From positions 17,279-81,278 of the forward strand of contig CAXHRO010000013.1 of assembly GCA_964018905.1 (NCBI GenBank): a DNA stretch of 64,000 nucleotides, written 5' to 3'. The stretch is from JAAVFS01 sp964018905 (GTDB lineage: Bacteria > Bacteroidota > Bacteroidia > Bacteroidales > Muribaculaceae). Positions 16,890 through 25,616 of this stretch are shown here, piece by piece. Positions within the stretch are counted from its first letter, which is position 1. Every line of letters begins with the position of its first letter. Made by a program: the position numbers and the translations under genes. The notes beneath the pieces were generated by a model that saw only the letters and a list, made by a program, of their open reading frames with translations, was not told the DNA's origin and did not search any database.

Positions 16890-18176
16890 CTATTCATCGG
16901 GTTGTTCGTTGCGTGTGACGCGTATCAACTCGAGTCTCACACCCTTCTTCTTGATAATCTCGAATGTAAGCGGTGACAACTCGATGATGTCACCCTCGGC
17001 CGGTATCGAGCCTGTGCTGTGCAGGATGTATCCGGCGAGAGTCTGGTATTCATCGTTCTCGGGTATGCCTAAGTGGAATGTGTCGTTGATTGTTTCGGTC
17101 TCACTGCGTCCTGAGAATTCATATACACCCGGAGATACTTCGCGCGCGGTTACTCCCGACTTGTCATGCTCATCCTGTATATCACCGAAGATTTCCTCTA
17201 CGAGATCCTCGAGAGTGACCATTCCGGCTGTGCCTCCAAACTCGTCGACAACGATCGCGAGTGAGCGTTTCTCGCTTAACAGACGTCGCATCATCTTGTC
17301 GGCCATCAGCGTCTCGGGCGCGAAAAGTACGGGCTTGAGGTGCTCTTTCCAGTCGACCGACGGATCGAACAGCTCGCTTACATGTATGTATCCCAGTATG
17401 TTGTCGATGTCTTCGCTGAATACAAGGATCTTTGACCGACCCGAGCGTGTGAACAGTCGGCTTAGTTCGTCATAGCTGGTGGTGGCTATGTTCACTGCTA
17501 CCACTTCGTTGCGGGGTGTCATGCAATCGCGAAGGTGGGTTGTGGAGAAGTCGAGGGCGTTGTGGAATATCTTCACTTCATTCTCGATCTGGCTTTTGGC
17601 TCCGGTATTGTCGTCGATCGTGCGTTCAAGGTACTGGTTGAGGTCGCCTATTGACAGCAGTGCCGGCCGTTGCGGTGTTTCTTTCATACCGCATAGTTTC
17701 ATCAGACCCTTTGATATGCCGGTGGCAAGCAGGGATATCGGATAGAGTATGAGATAGATGAGGAATATAGGCAGGGCAAAGTAGCGCAGTGACAGGTTGG
17801 GGTTTATGCGGAACATTGTCTTGGGCAGAAATTCGCCTGTGAGCAGTATGATGCCTGTCGATATGAGTGTCTGCAAGAGCAGTACAAGGACATCGCTGTT
17901 GATATGCTGTTGCAGAAGTGGCTCGATGAGCTTGGCCATGCCCATTCCGTAGACGACAAGCATGATGTTGTTGCCAACAAGGATGGTGGATATGAAGAAG
18001 TCGCTGTGTGCGTAGAATAGGTTGAGTATTCGGCTCAGTGCTCCGCCTTTTTGGACATCGATTTCGAGTCTAACGCGGTCGCTGGTGACAAAGGCTATCT
18101 CCACGCCCGAGAATATAGCTGAGAATATCAGTGATATGATGCTTATTATGAGCCAGAGTTGTTGGTCGGGTGTCAT
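16890..18176 (-). CDS. CNNM/CorC family membrane protein with CBS domains
   Basis: A 428-residue inner-membrane protein. The N-terminal DUF21/CNNM domain (about 1-190) has several membrane helices and FSGVEIAFVTSDRVRLE. Two CBS domains follow (about 210-335, beginning MTPRNEVVAV). A CorC_HlyC domain closes the protein (about 345-420, after VVDEFGGTAGMVTLEDLVEE). Relatives export Mg2+ or Co2+ or help tolerate divalent metal; in gliding Bacteroidetes a relative is GldE. Its start overlaps the lptC stop by 4 bases. The ion and direction are not deducible. Confidence 0.9.
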   Translation of the reverse strand: MTPDQQLWLIISIISLIFSAIFSGVEIAFVTSDRVRLEIDVQKGGALSRILNLFYAHSDFFISTILVGNNIMLVVYGMGMAKLIEPLLQQHINSDVLVLLLQTLISTGIILLTGEFLPKTMFRINPNLSLRYFALPIFLIYLILYPISLLATGISKGLMKLCGMKETPQRPALLSIGDLNQYLERTIDDNTGAKSQIENEVKIFHNALDFSTTHLRDCMTPRNEVVAVNIATTSYDELSRLFTRSGRSKILVFSEDIDNILGYIHVSELFDPSVDWKEHLKPVLFAPETLMADKMMRRLLSEKRSLAIVVDEFGGTAGMVTLEDLVEEIFGDIQDEHDKSGVTAREVSPGVYEFSGRSETETINDTFHLGIPENDEYQTLAGYILHSTGSIPAEGDIIELSPLTFEIIKKKGVRLELIRVTRNEQPDE

Positions 18177-18994
18177 TTTTTGATAGGTTCTGCTTTGAGC
18201 GGTGTGAGCTTGGAGTCGGTTTCGTTGAGTTTAAGATTGCGGCGGCGTGTTACTCTTTTAAGTGCCGTGTCGTTGTGTGTTGGCATATGCCTGTGGATCG
18301 TGTCGTTTGGGCGTTGAGGCGGTCGTGCCGAAGATGGGCGAGCCTTATGGGACGGTGACTGGATGGTGTCGGCCTGGCTGTTGCTGTCGGCGATCGAGTC
18401 GGCCTTTTGTCTGCGTTCGTCACGCTGTTCTTTCATACGGTCTATCGGGAGTATCATCTGGGGGTGGAGTATGGTGTACTCGGTCATGGCTTCGTTGCTT
18501 TCGAAGCCATATCCCTCGATGATGCGCTCGGCGCGTACAATGTGCATGAACGAGTCACTGTAGACGCGCTTGGTGTTTTGGTCCCAGAACAGCTGTGGGG
18601 TTGCGAAGCGGTCTCCGTCGGTGTTGCGCATGTTGACGTTGCCGTCAAACCGCCATATCTTGCGTGAGCTGAAATAGGTCGCCGAGTCGGCGCGGAATGT
18701 CGCATCGGTGTTCATGTCATCGTCAAATTTCTCCAGATGCATACCCTCTGGAAATGTCCAAAAGGGTGTATCGGTCTCTTCATACATTATCCATAGGGGT
18801 GCGGTGATGTGGTAGCGTGTGTAGCCCGAGTCGCTGACATAGGTAGAGACGTCTGTTGTGAGCATTGTGGGGGCCTTGTCGGAGTCATCGATATCGGCGA
18901 TGCGTGTATTGTTTTCGTCTCCACACGACACTACGGCTGTCGATGCCGTGAGCGTCATGGCCACGAGAACCGGTAACGATCGGAGGGTATTCAT
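18173..18994 (-). CDS. lptC: LptC-like LPS export lipoprotein
   Basis: A 273-residue probable lipoprotein; the signal ends at VVSC (Cys24). Residues about 45-195 match the LptC fold, with YHITAPLWIMYEETDTPFW, then ATYFSSRKIWRFDGNVNMRN and RVYSDSFMHI. LptC passes lipopolysaccharide from the LptBFG transporter to LptA across the periplasm. A long basic, low-complexity tail (about 200-273, rich in Arg, Pro, Thr and His) goes beyond the usual domain. It lies between the outer-membrane protein gene and the CNNM gene in the coaX operon. Confidence 0.85.
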   Translation of the reverse strand: MNTLRSLPVLVAMTLTASTAVVSCGDENNTRIADIDDSDKAPTMLTTDVSTYVSDSGYTRYHITAPLWIMYEETDTPFWTFPEGMHLEKFDDDMNTDATFRADSATYFSSRKIWRFDGNVNMRNTDGDRFATPQLFWDQNTKRVYSDSFMHIVRAERIIEGYGFESNEAMTEYTILHPQMILPIDRMKEQRDERRQKADSIADSNSQADTIQSPSHKARPSSARPPQRPNDTIHRHMPTHNDTALKRVTRRRNLKLNETDSKLTPLKAEPIKK

Positions 18995-19018
18995 CGGACA
19001 GGAAACTGTGACTGCCGT

Positions 19019-20296
19019 TTAATGGATCTTGCTCTGGAAGAACCACATCTCGTTGAAGTTTATGCCGAGTGTGACCATAATGCAGTCTTCCTTAATGAGA
19101 GCCTGTGGAGATGCCTGACGGTGGCGATACTCAAGGCTGAGGTTGACGACCGAGCGAAGCATCATGGAGTTGGCGGTGGGGAGTCCGAAACCAATAGAGG
19201 CTCCGTATTCACGCACATTATTACCGCGAACTGTCATGTAGTCGTTGGTATAGAATGCGCCGGCACGGTATTGTATACGCTGAAAGTAGTTGCCGCGCTG
19301 GCGTGGAGTGAACTGCAGACCGGCGTTGATTTTCCAGCGGTCTGAGAATTTCTCGGCTGTCTCATAGCCTTCAAGAGCCTGATATTTGACTTTGCTCCAG
19401 GGCTGATAGGTGAAGTCGGCCTCGACCATAAGTCGGTCGTCAAACTCGTAGTTGATGCCTGCACCCCAGGTCTCGGGCATGGAGAATTTGCCCTTGAGGT
19501 TGGTATAGCCGGTAGTATCGGGCTTGACTGTATTGTCGCTGCCTATGGGGTAGTGTACTCCGTAGGTGTGGCCATGGAATGATTTTCCCGGCGAGTATAC
19601 GACACCGGCGGTAAGGCGGTGACGAGGATTGATGCGATAGCTGTACTGTATTCCAAAGTCGAGCTTATAGTCGGTGACTTTGATCAGGCGCTCGAAGAGA
19701 GCCTGGTTGCCTTCGGCCGTAGTCACGTAGTTGTCATTTAGTATGTTGCCGAACATGTAGGAGATGTTGGCTCCGACTGTCAGTCCTTTGTATGGCTTGC
19801 CTGCGACACCGACATACAGTAGGTTGATACCGCCACTTCCTTGTCGGGAGCTTATTCCGGCATCTTCGCCCACCACGTCTCCAAACGAGTATCCTACCTG
19901 GCTGTAAGGGAGAAGACCTGCACTACCGCCCATGTGCTTGCCCAATGGGAACTGCATCGTGATGTAGTCGAGGCCACCCGAGAGATCTTTCCCGGTTGCG
20001 TTGCTACCGTCGGCCATAGGCTCGGTGCTCCATGTCTGACGCAGGTTGCCACCCATGTCAAAGAGGAATGTAAGGGTGTCGATGGCGGCATATGAAGCCG
20101 GATTCATGACATTGATCTGGCGTCCTGAATTCATGGCATATCCGACACCTCCCATGCCACGCTGGGACGATGTTACATTGTCGCTCAGTATGCCGTAGCC
20201 TAAGCGTGAGTAGGGTGAGTTTACGCTGTTCTGGGCCGAGGCCGAAAGTGTAGCAATGGCTGCAAAGGCAGCGAGGATGATCTTAGTTATCTTCAT
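19019..20296 (-). CDS. outer-membrane barrel protein, FadL-like layout
   Basis: A protein of about 425 residues with signal peptide MKITKIILAAFAAIATLSASAQ. The mature N-terminus (SPYSRLGYGILSDN, then QRGMGGVGYA and NPASYAAIDTLTF) has the pattern of FadL-like Bacteroidetes outer-membrane proteins, followed by alternating beta-strand sequence. The role is unknown; position between coaX and lptC suggests envelope housekeeping. The ORF opens at 20323, but the signal peptide begins at 20296, overlapping the coaX end by 14 bases. Confidence 0.8.
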   Translation of the reverse strand: MKITKIILAAFAAIATLSASAQNSVNSPYSRLGYGILSDNVTSSQRGMGGVGYAMNSGRQINVMNPASYAAIDTLTFLFDMGGNLRQTWSTEPMADGSNATGKDLSGGLDYITMQFPLGKHMGGSAGLLPYSQVGYSFGDVVGEDAGISSRQGSGGINLLYVGVAGKPYKGLTVGANISYMFGNILNDNYVTTAEGNQALFERLIKVTDYKLDFGIQYSYRINPRHRLTAGVVYSPGKSFHGHTYGVHYPIGSDNTVKPDTTGYTNLKGKFSMPETWGAGINYEFDDRLMVEADFTYQPWSKVKYQALEGYETAEKFSDRWKINAGLQFTPRQRGNYFQRIQYRAGAFYTNDYMTVRGNNVREYGASIGFGLPTANSMMLRSVVNLSLEYRHRQASPQALIKEDCIMVTLGINFNEMWFFQSKIH

Positions 20297-21008
20297 TATA
20301 CAATAATAGGTCGTTGAGGCCACGGTTTACGAGGCACTCCTGGTAATCGGTTTCAAAGTCGAGCCTGGCTGCAAGCTCCTGTCCCCATCCGCCCGATATC
20401 ACCACTATGGCATCGTGTGGCAGGCGGGAACGGTAATAGGATATTTCGGCTACAACCCCGTTGACGGCACCCGAGCGCAGGGCGTTCTCGGTCGAGTTGC
20501 CCCACAGGCGTGTCTCTCCACGTCCGGATATCAGCGGCAACCTGGCTGTATAGGCGTGCAGTGCCTTGAGCCTCATGCCTATGCCTGGGGCGATATTGCC
20601 GCCGGCGAAGTGATTGCGTGCGGTAACCCTGTCATAGGTTATCGCTGTGCCTGCATCGACCACGAGAAGTTCGGTGTCTGGGTGAAGTCTCGATGCGGCT
20701 ACGGCGGCGGCGATACGGTCGACACCGAGTGTCGACGGTGTGGCGTAGTCAATAGTCAGGGGAACAATCGAGTGGTGGGTGAACTCGATGGCATGTATGC
20801 CGTATTCGCCCAGTTGCTGTGACAGCATATCCTGTTGTTCGGCTACCGTGCAATACATCGCACGATCAATATCGTAGCGGGCGACGAGACTTGTAAGCTC
20901 GTCGTCGCCCAGTGATGCGAACGGCATGAAATAGACGAGGTTATCCCCGTCCCATACAGCCACTTTGGCACTGCTGTTACCCTGATCTATGGTTAGAGTA
21001 AGTCCCAT
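20283..21008 (-). CDS. coaX: type III pantothenate kinase
   Basis: It phosphorylates pantothenate, the first step of coenzyme A synthesis. Motifs in order: DQGNSSAKVAVWD (phosphate-binding), GVDRIAAAVAA, VVDAGTAITYD, GGNIAPGIGMRLKAL and STENALRSGAVNG, all characteristic of CoaX. At 241 residues it has the usual length. It is the first gene of an operon with the outer-membrane protein, lptC and the CNNM protein. A TAATTTTG box just upstream (21023-21016) is a plausible promoter. Confidence 0.95.
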   Translation of the reverse strand: MGLTLTIDQGNSSAKVAVWDGDNLVYFMPFASLGDDELTSLVARYDIDRAMYCTVAEQQDMLSQQLGEYGIHAIEFTHHSIVPLTIDYATPSTLGVDRIAAAVAASRLHPDTELLVVDAGTAITYDRVTARNHFAGGNIAPGIGMRLKALHAYTARLPLISGRGETRLWGNSTENALRSGAVNGVVAEISYYRSRLPHDAIVVISGGWGQELAARLDFETDYQECLVNRGLNDLLLYNEDN

Positions 21009-21015
21009 TAGCCCA

Positions 21016-21023
21016 CAAAATTA
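21016..21023 (-). promoter_or_regulatory. possible -7 box of coaX
   Basis: TAATTTTG on the minus strand, 7 bases before the coaX ATG, which would leave almost no leader. No clear -33 element sits at the usual spacing, so this is tentative. Confidence 0.35.
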
Positions 21024-21088
21024 CAAAAACCTATCAAACAGTGAAATTCTTTTAGCATTTTTAAGAGTATGCAGCTTGGCGCGGGAGC

Positions 21089-21787
21089 TTACCGGTCAAG
21101 GGGGTGGGAGAGGATGTTGATGTCGACCAGCCCATTTACTCCGTTGACGTGCCCGCGGTGGGTGTATTGCCACATGTACCAGGTGTCGGGGCCCGGGGGG
21201 TCTGAGAACGAACATATCCACAGGGGATGGTCGGGGAAGTTGCTGATGAACCGTCGGTATCCTTTCTTGTTGGTGTACAGCATCACTTGGTGACCGTTAA
21301 GTTCCAGATGTCGGATAGCACGGCTAAGAGCCTTGATGATGATGTCGGTGTCGTATGCTTGGGGATTGCCCGATTCCTCGACATCGAGGGCTACCGGGAA
21401 GTCTAACTCGAGTCCTCTGATGATGTTGAGGAAGTGATTGGCCTGGACTGCGCCGTCACAGTCGAACCTGAAGAAGTGGTAGGCTCCGACCTTTAGCCCG
21501 GCCTCGCGGGCCTTACGATAGTTGTCGGTAAATTTCCTGTCGGTGAACGATACCCCTTCAGAGGCTTTGAGCATTACGAACTTCATGCCGGCATCTTTGA
21601 CTGCCTCGAAATCTATGTCACCGTTGTGGGCCGACAGGTCGATGCCGCGTGTAGGATAGAGGCTCTCGCTTGGCTCGATATGTGGGGATAGGTAGCGTCG
21701 CCATCCCCACCAGCATGCTGTGGCTGTCAGAGCCAGGATGGCGATGAGGGTGGCTGTGACCAGTATCCGTGTGCGGGTGAATCTCAT
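21089..21787 (-). CDS. membrane-anchored GH25 lysozyme
   Basis: A muramidase-family protein of about 232 residues. One N-terminal membrane segment (about 7-25) is followed by a GH25 domain: GIDLSAHNGDIDFEAVKDAG, MLKASEG, VGAYHFFRFDC and ALDVEESGN with the DxE catalytic pair, ending in WQYTHRGHVNGVNGLVDIN. It would cleave peptidoglycan between MurNAc and GlcNAc in the periplasm. The ORF opens at 21877 inside the upstream permease gene; the start at 21787 (MRFTRTRILV) gives a sensible anchor. Last gene of the malY-aroA operon. Confidence 0.9.
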   Translation of the reverse strand: MRFTRTRILVTATLIAILALTATACWWGWRRYLSPHIEPSESLYPTRGIDLSAHNGDIDFEAVKDAGMKFVMLKASEGVSFTDRKFTDNYRKAREAGLKVGAYHFFRFDCDGAVQANHFLNIIRGLELDFPVALDVEESGNPQAYDTDIIIKALSRAIRHLELNGHQVMLYTNKKGYRRFISNFPDHPLWICSFSDPPGPDTWYMWQYTHRGHVNGVNGLVDINILSHPLDR

Positions 21788-21795
21788 GAAGCGTA

Positions 21796-22602
21796 CTACT
21801 TGTGTGATATTACAGGCCGTATTATTCTTGCGGCAAAGAATACTACTGCCATCAGTGTTACTATGATGGCCGAGCATGGCACATCACCGAGTGTCGATAG
21901 CATAAGTCCTGCCACGCAGGTCGTGACAGAGACGATGACCGATCCATATACAAGATGCTTGAAGCGGCGGCTGAATATCTCGGCTGTCATTTGCGGTAAC
22001 GAGAACATCGACATCAGCAACATGATTCCAACAAGTCGTATAGTCAGTACGATACATACGGCTACCAGCACAGTCATCGTGTAATTGACGAATCTGACAG
22101 GCAATCCTGACACGCGGGCAAAGTCACGGTCAAACGCACAGATCACGATCTTCTTGTAGTAGAGCGTGAAGAACGCGATGAGTATCGCTGTGAACAGGCC
22201 GAATACAATAAGGTCGGTGTGTGTGATTGTCAATATGTTGCCGAATAGAAAGGAGTTGAGTTCGGGGACGTATCCCGGTGTCAGGAATACGAATATTACA
22301 CCTGCTGCCATGCCTATCGACCAGACGACAGCTATGGCCGAGTCTTCACGCACCCTGTGCCTTGCGGCCATCCACTCGACACCTAATGAGGAGCCTATGG
22401 CGAATAGTGCGGCGGTGATCACCGGGTTGATACCCAGGTAGTAGCCGAGTCCCAGTCCGCCGAAGCATGCGTGTGTCACTCCACCCGATATCGCTACGAG
22501 GCGGCGTGTTATGATGTAGGTGCCTATGATTGCCGAGGCGATGCTAAGTATCACTACGGCTATGAGGGCGTTTTGGAAGAATGCGTATTCGAGTAGTTCC
22601 AT
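21796..22602 (-). CDS. metal ABC transporter permease, ZnuB-like
   Basis: A 268-residue inner-membrane permease of the ABC-3 family (Zn2+/Mn2+/Fe2+ uptake) with about seven to eight helices. Family segments are GGVTHACFGGLGLGYYLG (the ISHA-type motif), ALFAIGSSLGVEW, LFGNILTIT and LVGIMLLMSMFSLPQMTA. No ATPase or metal-binding lipoprotein gene is beside it, so its partners must be elsewhere or missing. It starts 2 bases after the upstream small membrane protein gene. Confidence 0.88.
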   Translation of the reverse strand: MELLEYAFFQNALIAVVILSIASAIIGTYIITRRLVAISGGVTHACFGGLGLGYYLGINPVITAALFAIGSSLGVEWMAARHRVREDSAIAVVWSIGMAAGVIFVFLTPGYVPELNSFLFGNILTITHTDLIVFGLFTAILIAFFTLYYKKIVICAFDRDFARVSGLPVRFVNYTMTVLVAVCIVLTIRLVGIMLLMSMFSLPQMTAEIFSRRFKHLVYGSVIVSVTTCVAGLMLSTLGDVPCSAIIVTLMAVVFFAARIIRPVISHK

Positions 22603-22604
22603 AT

Positions 22605-23051
22605 CTAATGTTTGTCTCTTGCCTCGGTCACTATCATGAGTAGCTCTTCTCGTACATCGTCGGGCAGTGTGATACCGCGTACGGAGATGCTACGTGCCCA
22701 GCCGGCAATCTCGTCGGGCCGTAGGGTTAGGAGTACTTCGCGGAACATCTCTGTCTCCAAAGGCGTGTAGCTGTCGGGCTGTCGTCCCTTGAAGGCATCG
22801 AGTTCCTCGTCGTCGTAATAGAGAGTATCTCGGTCAAGCCCGACGAGAAGTGAATCTTTCTCACATGTGATGTGCAATCCACAGCACTCGCTGCTGTCGT
22901 CGTTGTATTGGCCCGGTTTATCATTAGTCTCATCATTCACCTTCTCCGAGGTATCGGTACTGTCTTGACTGCCGAAACGCAGGCGGTCATGAATGTATAG
23001 AAGTAGTCCGCCGGCGATAAGTATTGTCAGTAATATCAGGGCTGCGGTCAT
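22605..23051 (-). CDS. small membrane protein with acidic domain
   Basis: I do not recognise this protein of about 148 residues. One N-terminal membrane helix (MTAALILLTILIAGG) is followed by an acidic, Asp-rich linker, two adjacent Cys (SSECCGLHITC) and a C-terminal helical region (FREVLLTLRPDEIAGWARSI). The ORF runs from 23246, but the upstream part lies inside aroA and is basic and His-rich, typical of an antisense-frame shadow. The ATG at 23051 overlaps the aroA stop by 4 bases and fits a coupled start. Confidence 0.75.
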   Translation of the reverse strand: MTAALILLTILIAGGLLLYIHDRLRFGSQDSTDTSEKVNDETNDKPGQYNDDSSECCGLHITCEKDSLLVGLDRDTLYYDDEELDAFKGRQPDSYTPLETEMFREVLLTLRPDEIAGWARSISVRGITLPDDVREELLMIVTEARDKH

Positions 23052-24325
23052 GACTGGCTGATTTGGTAACCTGCACCGGCAAGATGTTTCCAGTAGTCGG
23101 GGTAGGACTTTGACACGACAGCCGGATTCTCGATCGTGAGCCTGCCGTTCACTGATGCCAATGGAGCCATGGCCATGGCCATGCGGTGGTCCTTGTAGGT
23201 TTCGATCACCGGATCGGTGACTGCCGGTACTGTAGTGCCGTCCCATTCAAGTATGCTTCCACGGCTTACTGTCAGGAGATAGCCGAGCTTGGCGGTCTCC
23301 CGCTTGAGTGCTTCCAGCCGGTCGGTTTCTTTGATGGGCAGGGTAGACAGGCCTGTGAGCCTGAATGGGATGCCGAGTCCGCAACATGTCGCGGCTACGG
23401 TCTGTGCCAGGTCGGGGCATGACTGCATGTTCAGTTCGATGAATGACGGTCTCGGTACTGTTGTCGTATCATATTCTACGATCATACTGCTGTCGTTGTT
23501 CAAGCGTGTGTTGACCCCTAATTGCCTGAATATATGGGCTACTACCGAGTCTCCCTGTAATGACCTGTTTTGTAGGCCTTGTAGCATGAATGTCTTGCCG
23601 GTGAGAGCGGCTACCTCATACCAGTAGGAAGAGGCCGACCAGTCGGCCTCGACAATGAACGGCTGTAGCGGAGGGAGGTAGTTGCCTGGACTCACTTTTA
23701 TGCAGAGATCGGCCGAGTCGTTCGATTTCTGTATGATGTTTATTCCATAAGCGTTCATCATGGCTGTGGTCATTTCGATATAGTCAAGCGAGACTGGTGT
23801 CCCTTTGAGTGTCAGTTCCATGCCATGTTTCATGGCCGGTGCTGTCATTATCAGTGCCGATGTGTACTGGGAGCTTACGCTACCGTCAATCTCCACTGAT
23901 CCGCCGTCAAGTATACGCCCTTTGATATGCAGCGGAGGGTATCCTTCTCGCTTAAGACAGGTGATGTCGGCTCCGAGGTGTCTCAGGGCGTCCACAAGTA
24001 TTCCGATAGGACGCTGGCGCATGCGTTCAGATCCGTCAATAGTTATGTCACATCCTGGCAGTGTTGCGTAATAGGCTGTTAGAAAGCGCATAGCGGTGCC
24101 GGCGGCGCCGATGTTGACATAGCCGTGCCTGTCGGCCGTAAGGGCCTGGAGCATGGCGTCGGTGTCGTCACATGCGGCAACATGTTCACGTGCGGTCCCG
24201 ATGCCGGCGAGAGCGTTGATCATGAGCAACCGGTTGCTCAGGCTCTTTGATAGCGGCAGGTCGATATTCATGGCCGGGCCGCTGACTGCCGGTGTCGCAG
24301 GGTTGTATTCTATGTGTGCCTTCAT
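23048..24325 (-). CDS. aroA: 3-phosphoshikimate 1-carboxyvinyltransferase
   Basis: EPSP synthase, sixth step of the shikimate pathway. It joins phosphoenolpyruvate and shikimate-3-phosphate. Conserved segments: LPLSKSLSNRLLMI at the N-terminus, GAAGTAMRFLTAYYA, QYTSALIMTAPA, then KETDRLEALKRETAKLG and ETYKDHRMAMAMAPL. The 425-residue length is normal. The usual LxPGSKS Gly is replaced by Leu in this block, a variation also known among Bacteroidetes (from memory). Follows the MalY/PatB gene by 40 bases. Confidence 0.95.
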   Translation of the reverse strand: MKAHIEYNPATPAVSGPAMNIDLPLSKSLSNRLLMINALAGIGTAREHVAACDDTDAMLQALTADRHGYVNIGAAGTAMRFLTAYYATLPGCDITIDGSERMRQRPIGILVDALRHLGADITCLKREGYPPLHIKGRILDGGSVEIDGSVSSQYTSALIMTAPAMKHGMELTLKGTPVSLDYIEMTTAMMNAYGINIIQKSNDSADLCIKVSPGNYLPPLQPFIVEADWSASSYWYEVAALTGKTFMLQGLQNRSLQGDSVVAHIFRQLGVNTRLNNDSSMIVEYDTTTVPRPSFIELNMQSCPDLAQTVAATCCGLGIPFRLTGLSTLPIKETDRLEALKRETAKLGYLLTVSRGSILEWDGTTVPAVTDPVIETYKDHRMAMAMAPLASVNGRLTIENPAVVSKSYPDYWKHLAGAGYQISQS

Positions 24326-24365
24326 CGGGGCTGTGTAGTTGTTTGTGACGGGGAGTCGGTTGTTG

Positions 24366-25538
24366 TCAGATTAATGCGTCGCGAAGATGGTCGAGGGCTT
24401 TTTTGAGTACCTGGCGAGGACATGCTACGTTGAGGCGCATGTAGCCGCGACCTTCGTCGCCAAACATAGAGCCGTCATTGAGAGCGAGGTGTGCCCGGTT
24501 GATAAACATTTTTACGAGTTGATCCTGTTCCATGCCCAGCGAGCGGCAGTCGAGCCATACCAGGAATGAGGCTTCGGGCGTCACCATGCCTATGGAGGGA
24601 AGATTCTCTTCGAGATAACTGCGTGTGAACTCGATGTTTCCCTTGATGTATTCGAGGGCTTCGTCAAGCCATGCCTCACCGTTGAGATAGGCTGCCTCGG
24701 TGGCTATTGTTGCTGTGAATGTAGGGGCGTTGAACTCGTTTGTTTCCAGCCAGTGGAAGAATGGATCGCGCAACTTGGGATTTTTGACAACACACCATGA
24801 ACTTACCATGCCGGGGATGTTGAATGTCTTGCTGGGCGCTCCAAGCATGACACCTATGGCGCGGGCATCCTCACCGGCGTCCAGGAATGGTATGTGGGGG
24901 CGTCGGTCAAGCATCAGGTCTCCGTGTATTTCGTCGCTTACGACAATCATGTTGTTCTCCCGTGCTATGCGAGCCACTTCTTTGAGGGTATTGAGATCCC
25001 ATTGCAATCCAATTGGATTGTGTGGATTGCAGAGTATCATCATAGTGGGCTTTTCGGCCTTGACCGAGCGTTCGAGGCCTTCGATATCCATGCGGTATGA
25101 ATCGCCGGTCTTTACGAGCGGGTTGGGTAGAACGACACGGTCATTACCTTCGATAACCATCTTGAATGGGTGGTATACCGGAGGCTGTATCACGACCTTA
25201 TCTCCAGGCTTGCTGAAGAAGTTGATCGCGAAGCCAATGCCTTTGACCACTCCTGGGATATAAGTGATTTCCTGTCGGCCTACTTTGAAACCGTGCCGGT
25301 GGTTAAGCCAGTCGGTGATTGACATCCAGTAGCTCTCGGATGGGGCCGAATATCCGTAGATGGGGTGTGACATGCGTTTCTTCAAAGCTTCGGTTATCTC
25401 GGGGCATACAGCGAAGTCCATGTCGGCTATCCACATGGGAATCAGGTTGTCAGAGCCAAAGGTGGTCTTAAGATCGTCATACTTCACCGATCCGCTTCCA
25501 TGGCGATCGATTATCAGGTCAAAGTCGTAACGTTTCAT
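24366..25538 (-). CDS. MalY/PatB-type PLP C-S lyase or aminotransferase
   Basis: A 390-residue fold-type I PLP enzyme. The family block WIADMDFAVCPEI lies near residue 35, ILCNPHNPIGLQW near 170 and VVSDEIHGDLML near 200. The PLP lysine sits in GAPSKTFNIPGM (near 235) and the substrate-carboxylate Arg in YMRLNVACPR (near 375). Relatives are cystathionine beta-lyases that release homocysteine, pyruvate and ammonia. It heads the operon with aroA. A promoter overlapped by a palindrome suggests its own regulation. Confidence 0.9.
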   Translation of the reverse strand: MKRYDFDLIIDRHGSGSVKYDDLKTTFGSDNLIPMWIADMDFAVCPEITEALKKRMSHPIYGYSAPSESYWMSITDWLNHRHGFKVGRQEITYIPGVVKGIGFAINFFSKPGDKVVIQPPVYHPFKMVIEGNDRVVLPNPLVKTGDSYRMDIEGLERSVKAEKPTMMILCNPHNPIGLQWDLNTLKEVARIARENNMIVVSDEIHGDLMLDRRPHIPFLDAGEDARAIGVMLGAPSKTFNIPGMVSSWCVVKNPKLRDPFFHWLETNEFNAPTFTATIATEAAYLNGEAWLDEALEYIKGNIEFTRSYLEENLPSIGMVTPEASFLVWLDCRSLGMEQDQLVKMFINRAHLALNDGSMFGDEGRGYMRLNVACPRQVLKKALDHLRDALI

Positions 25539-25568
25539 TGTCGATTGGTAAGGGATTTATTATGTGTG

Positions 25569-25600
25569 CAAATGTAGTGAAAACGTTTCACACACGCAAC
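25569..25600 (-). promoter_or_regulatory. malY-like promoter with embedded palindrome
   Basis: The -7 box TACATTTG lies at 25576-25569 and a TTG-containing -33 element lies 20 bases upstream. Between them, 25577-25591 reads GTGAAA-ACG-TTTCAC, an inverted repeat that a dimeric repressor of LacI type could bind. The regulator itself is not in the window. Confidence 0.55.
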
Positions 25601-25616
25601 AAAACTTGCACTGCTG

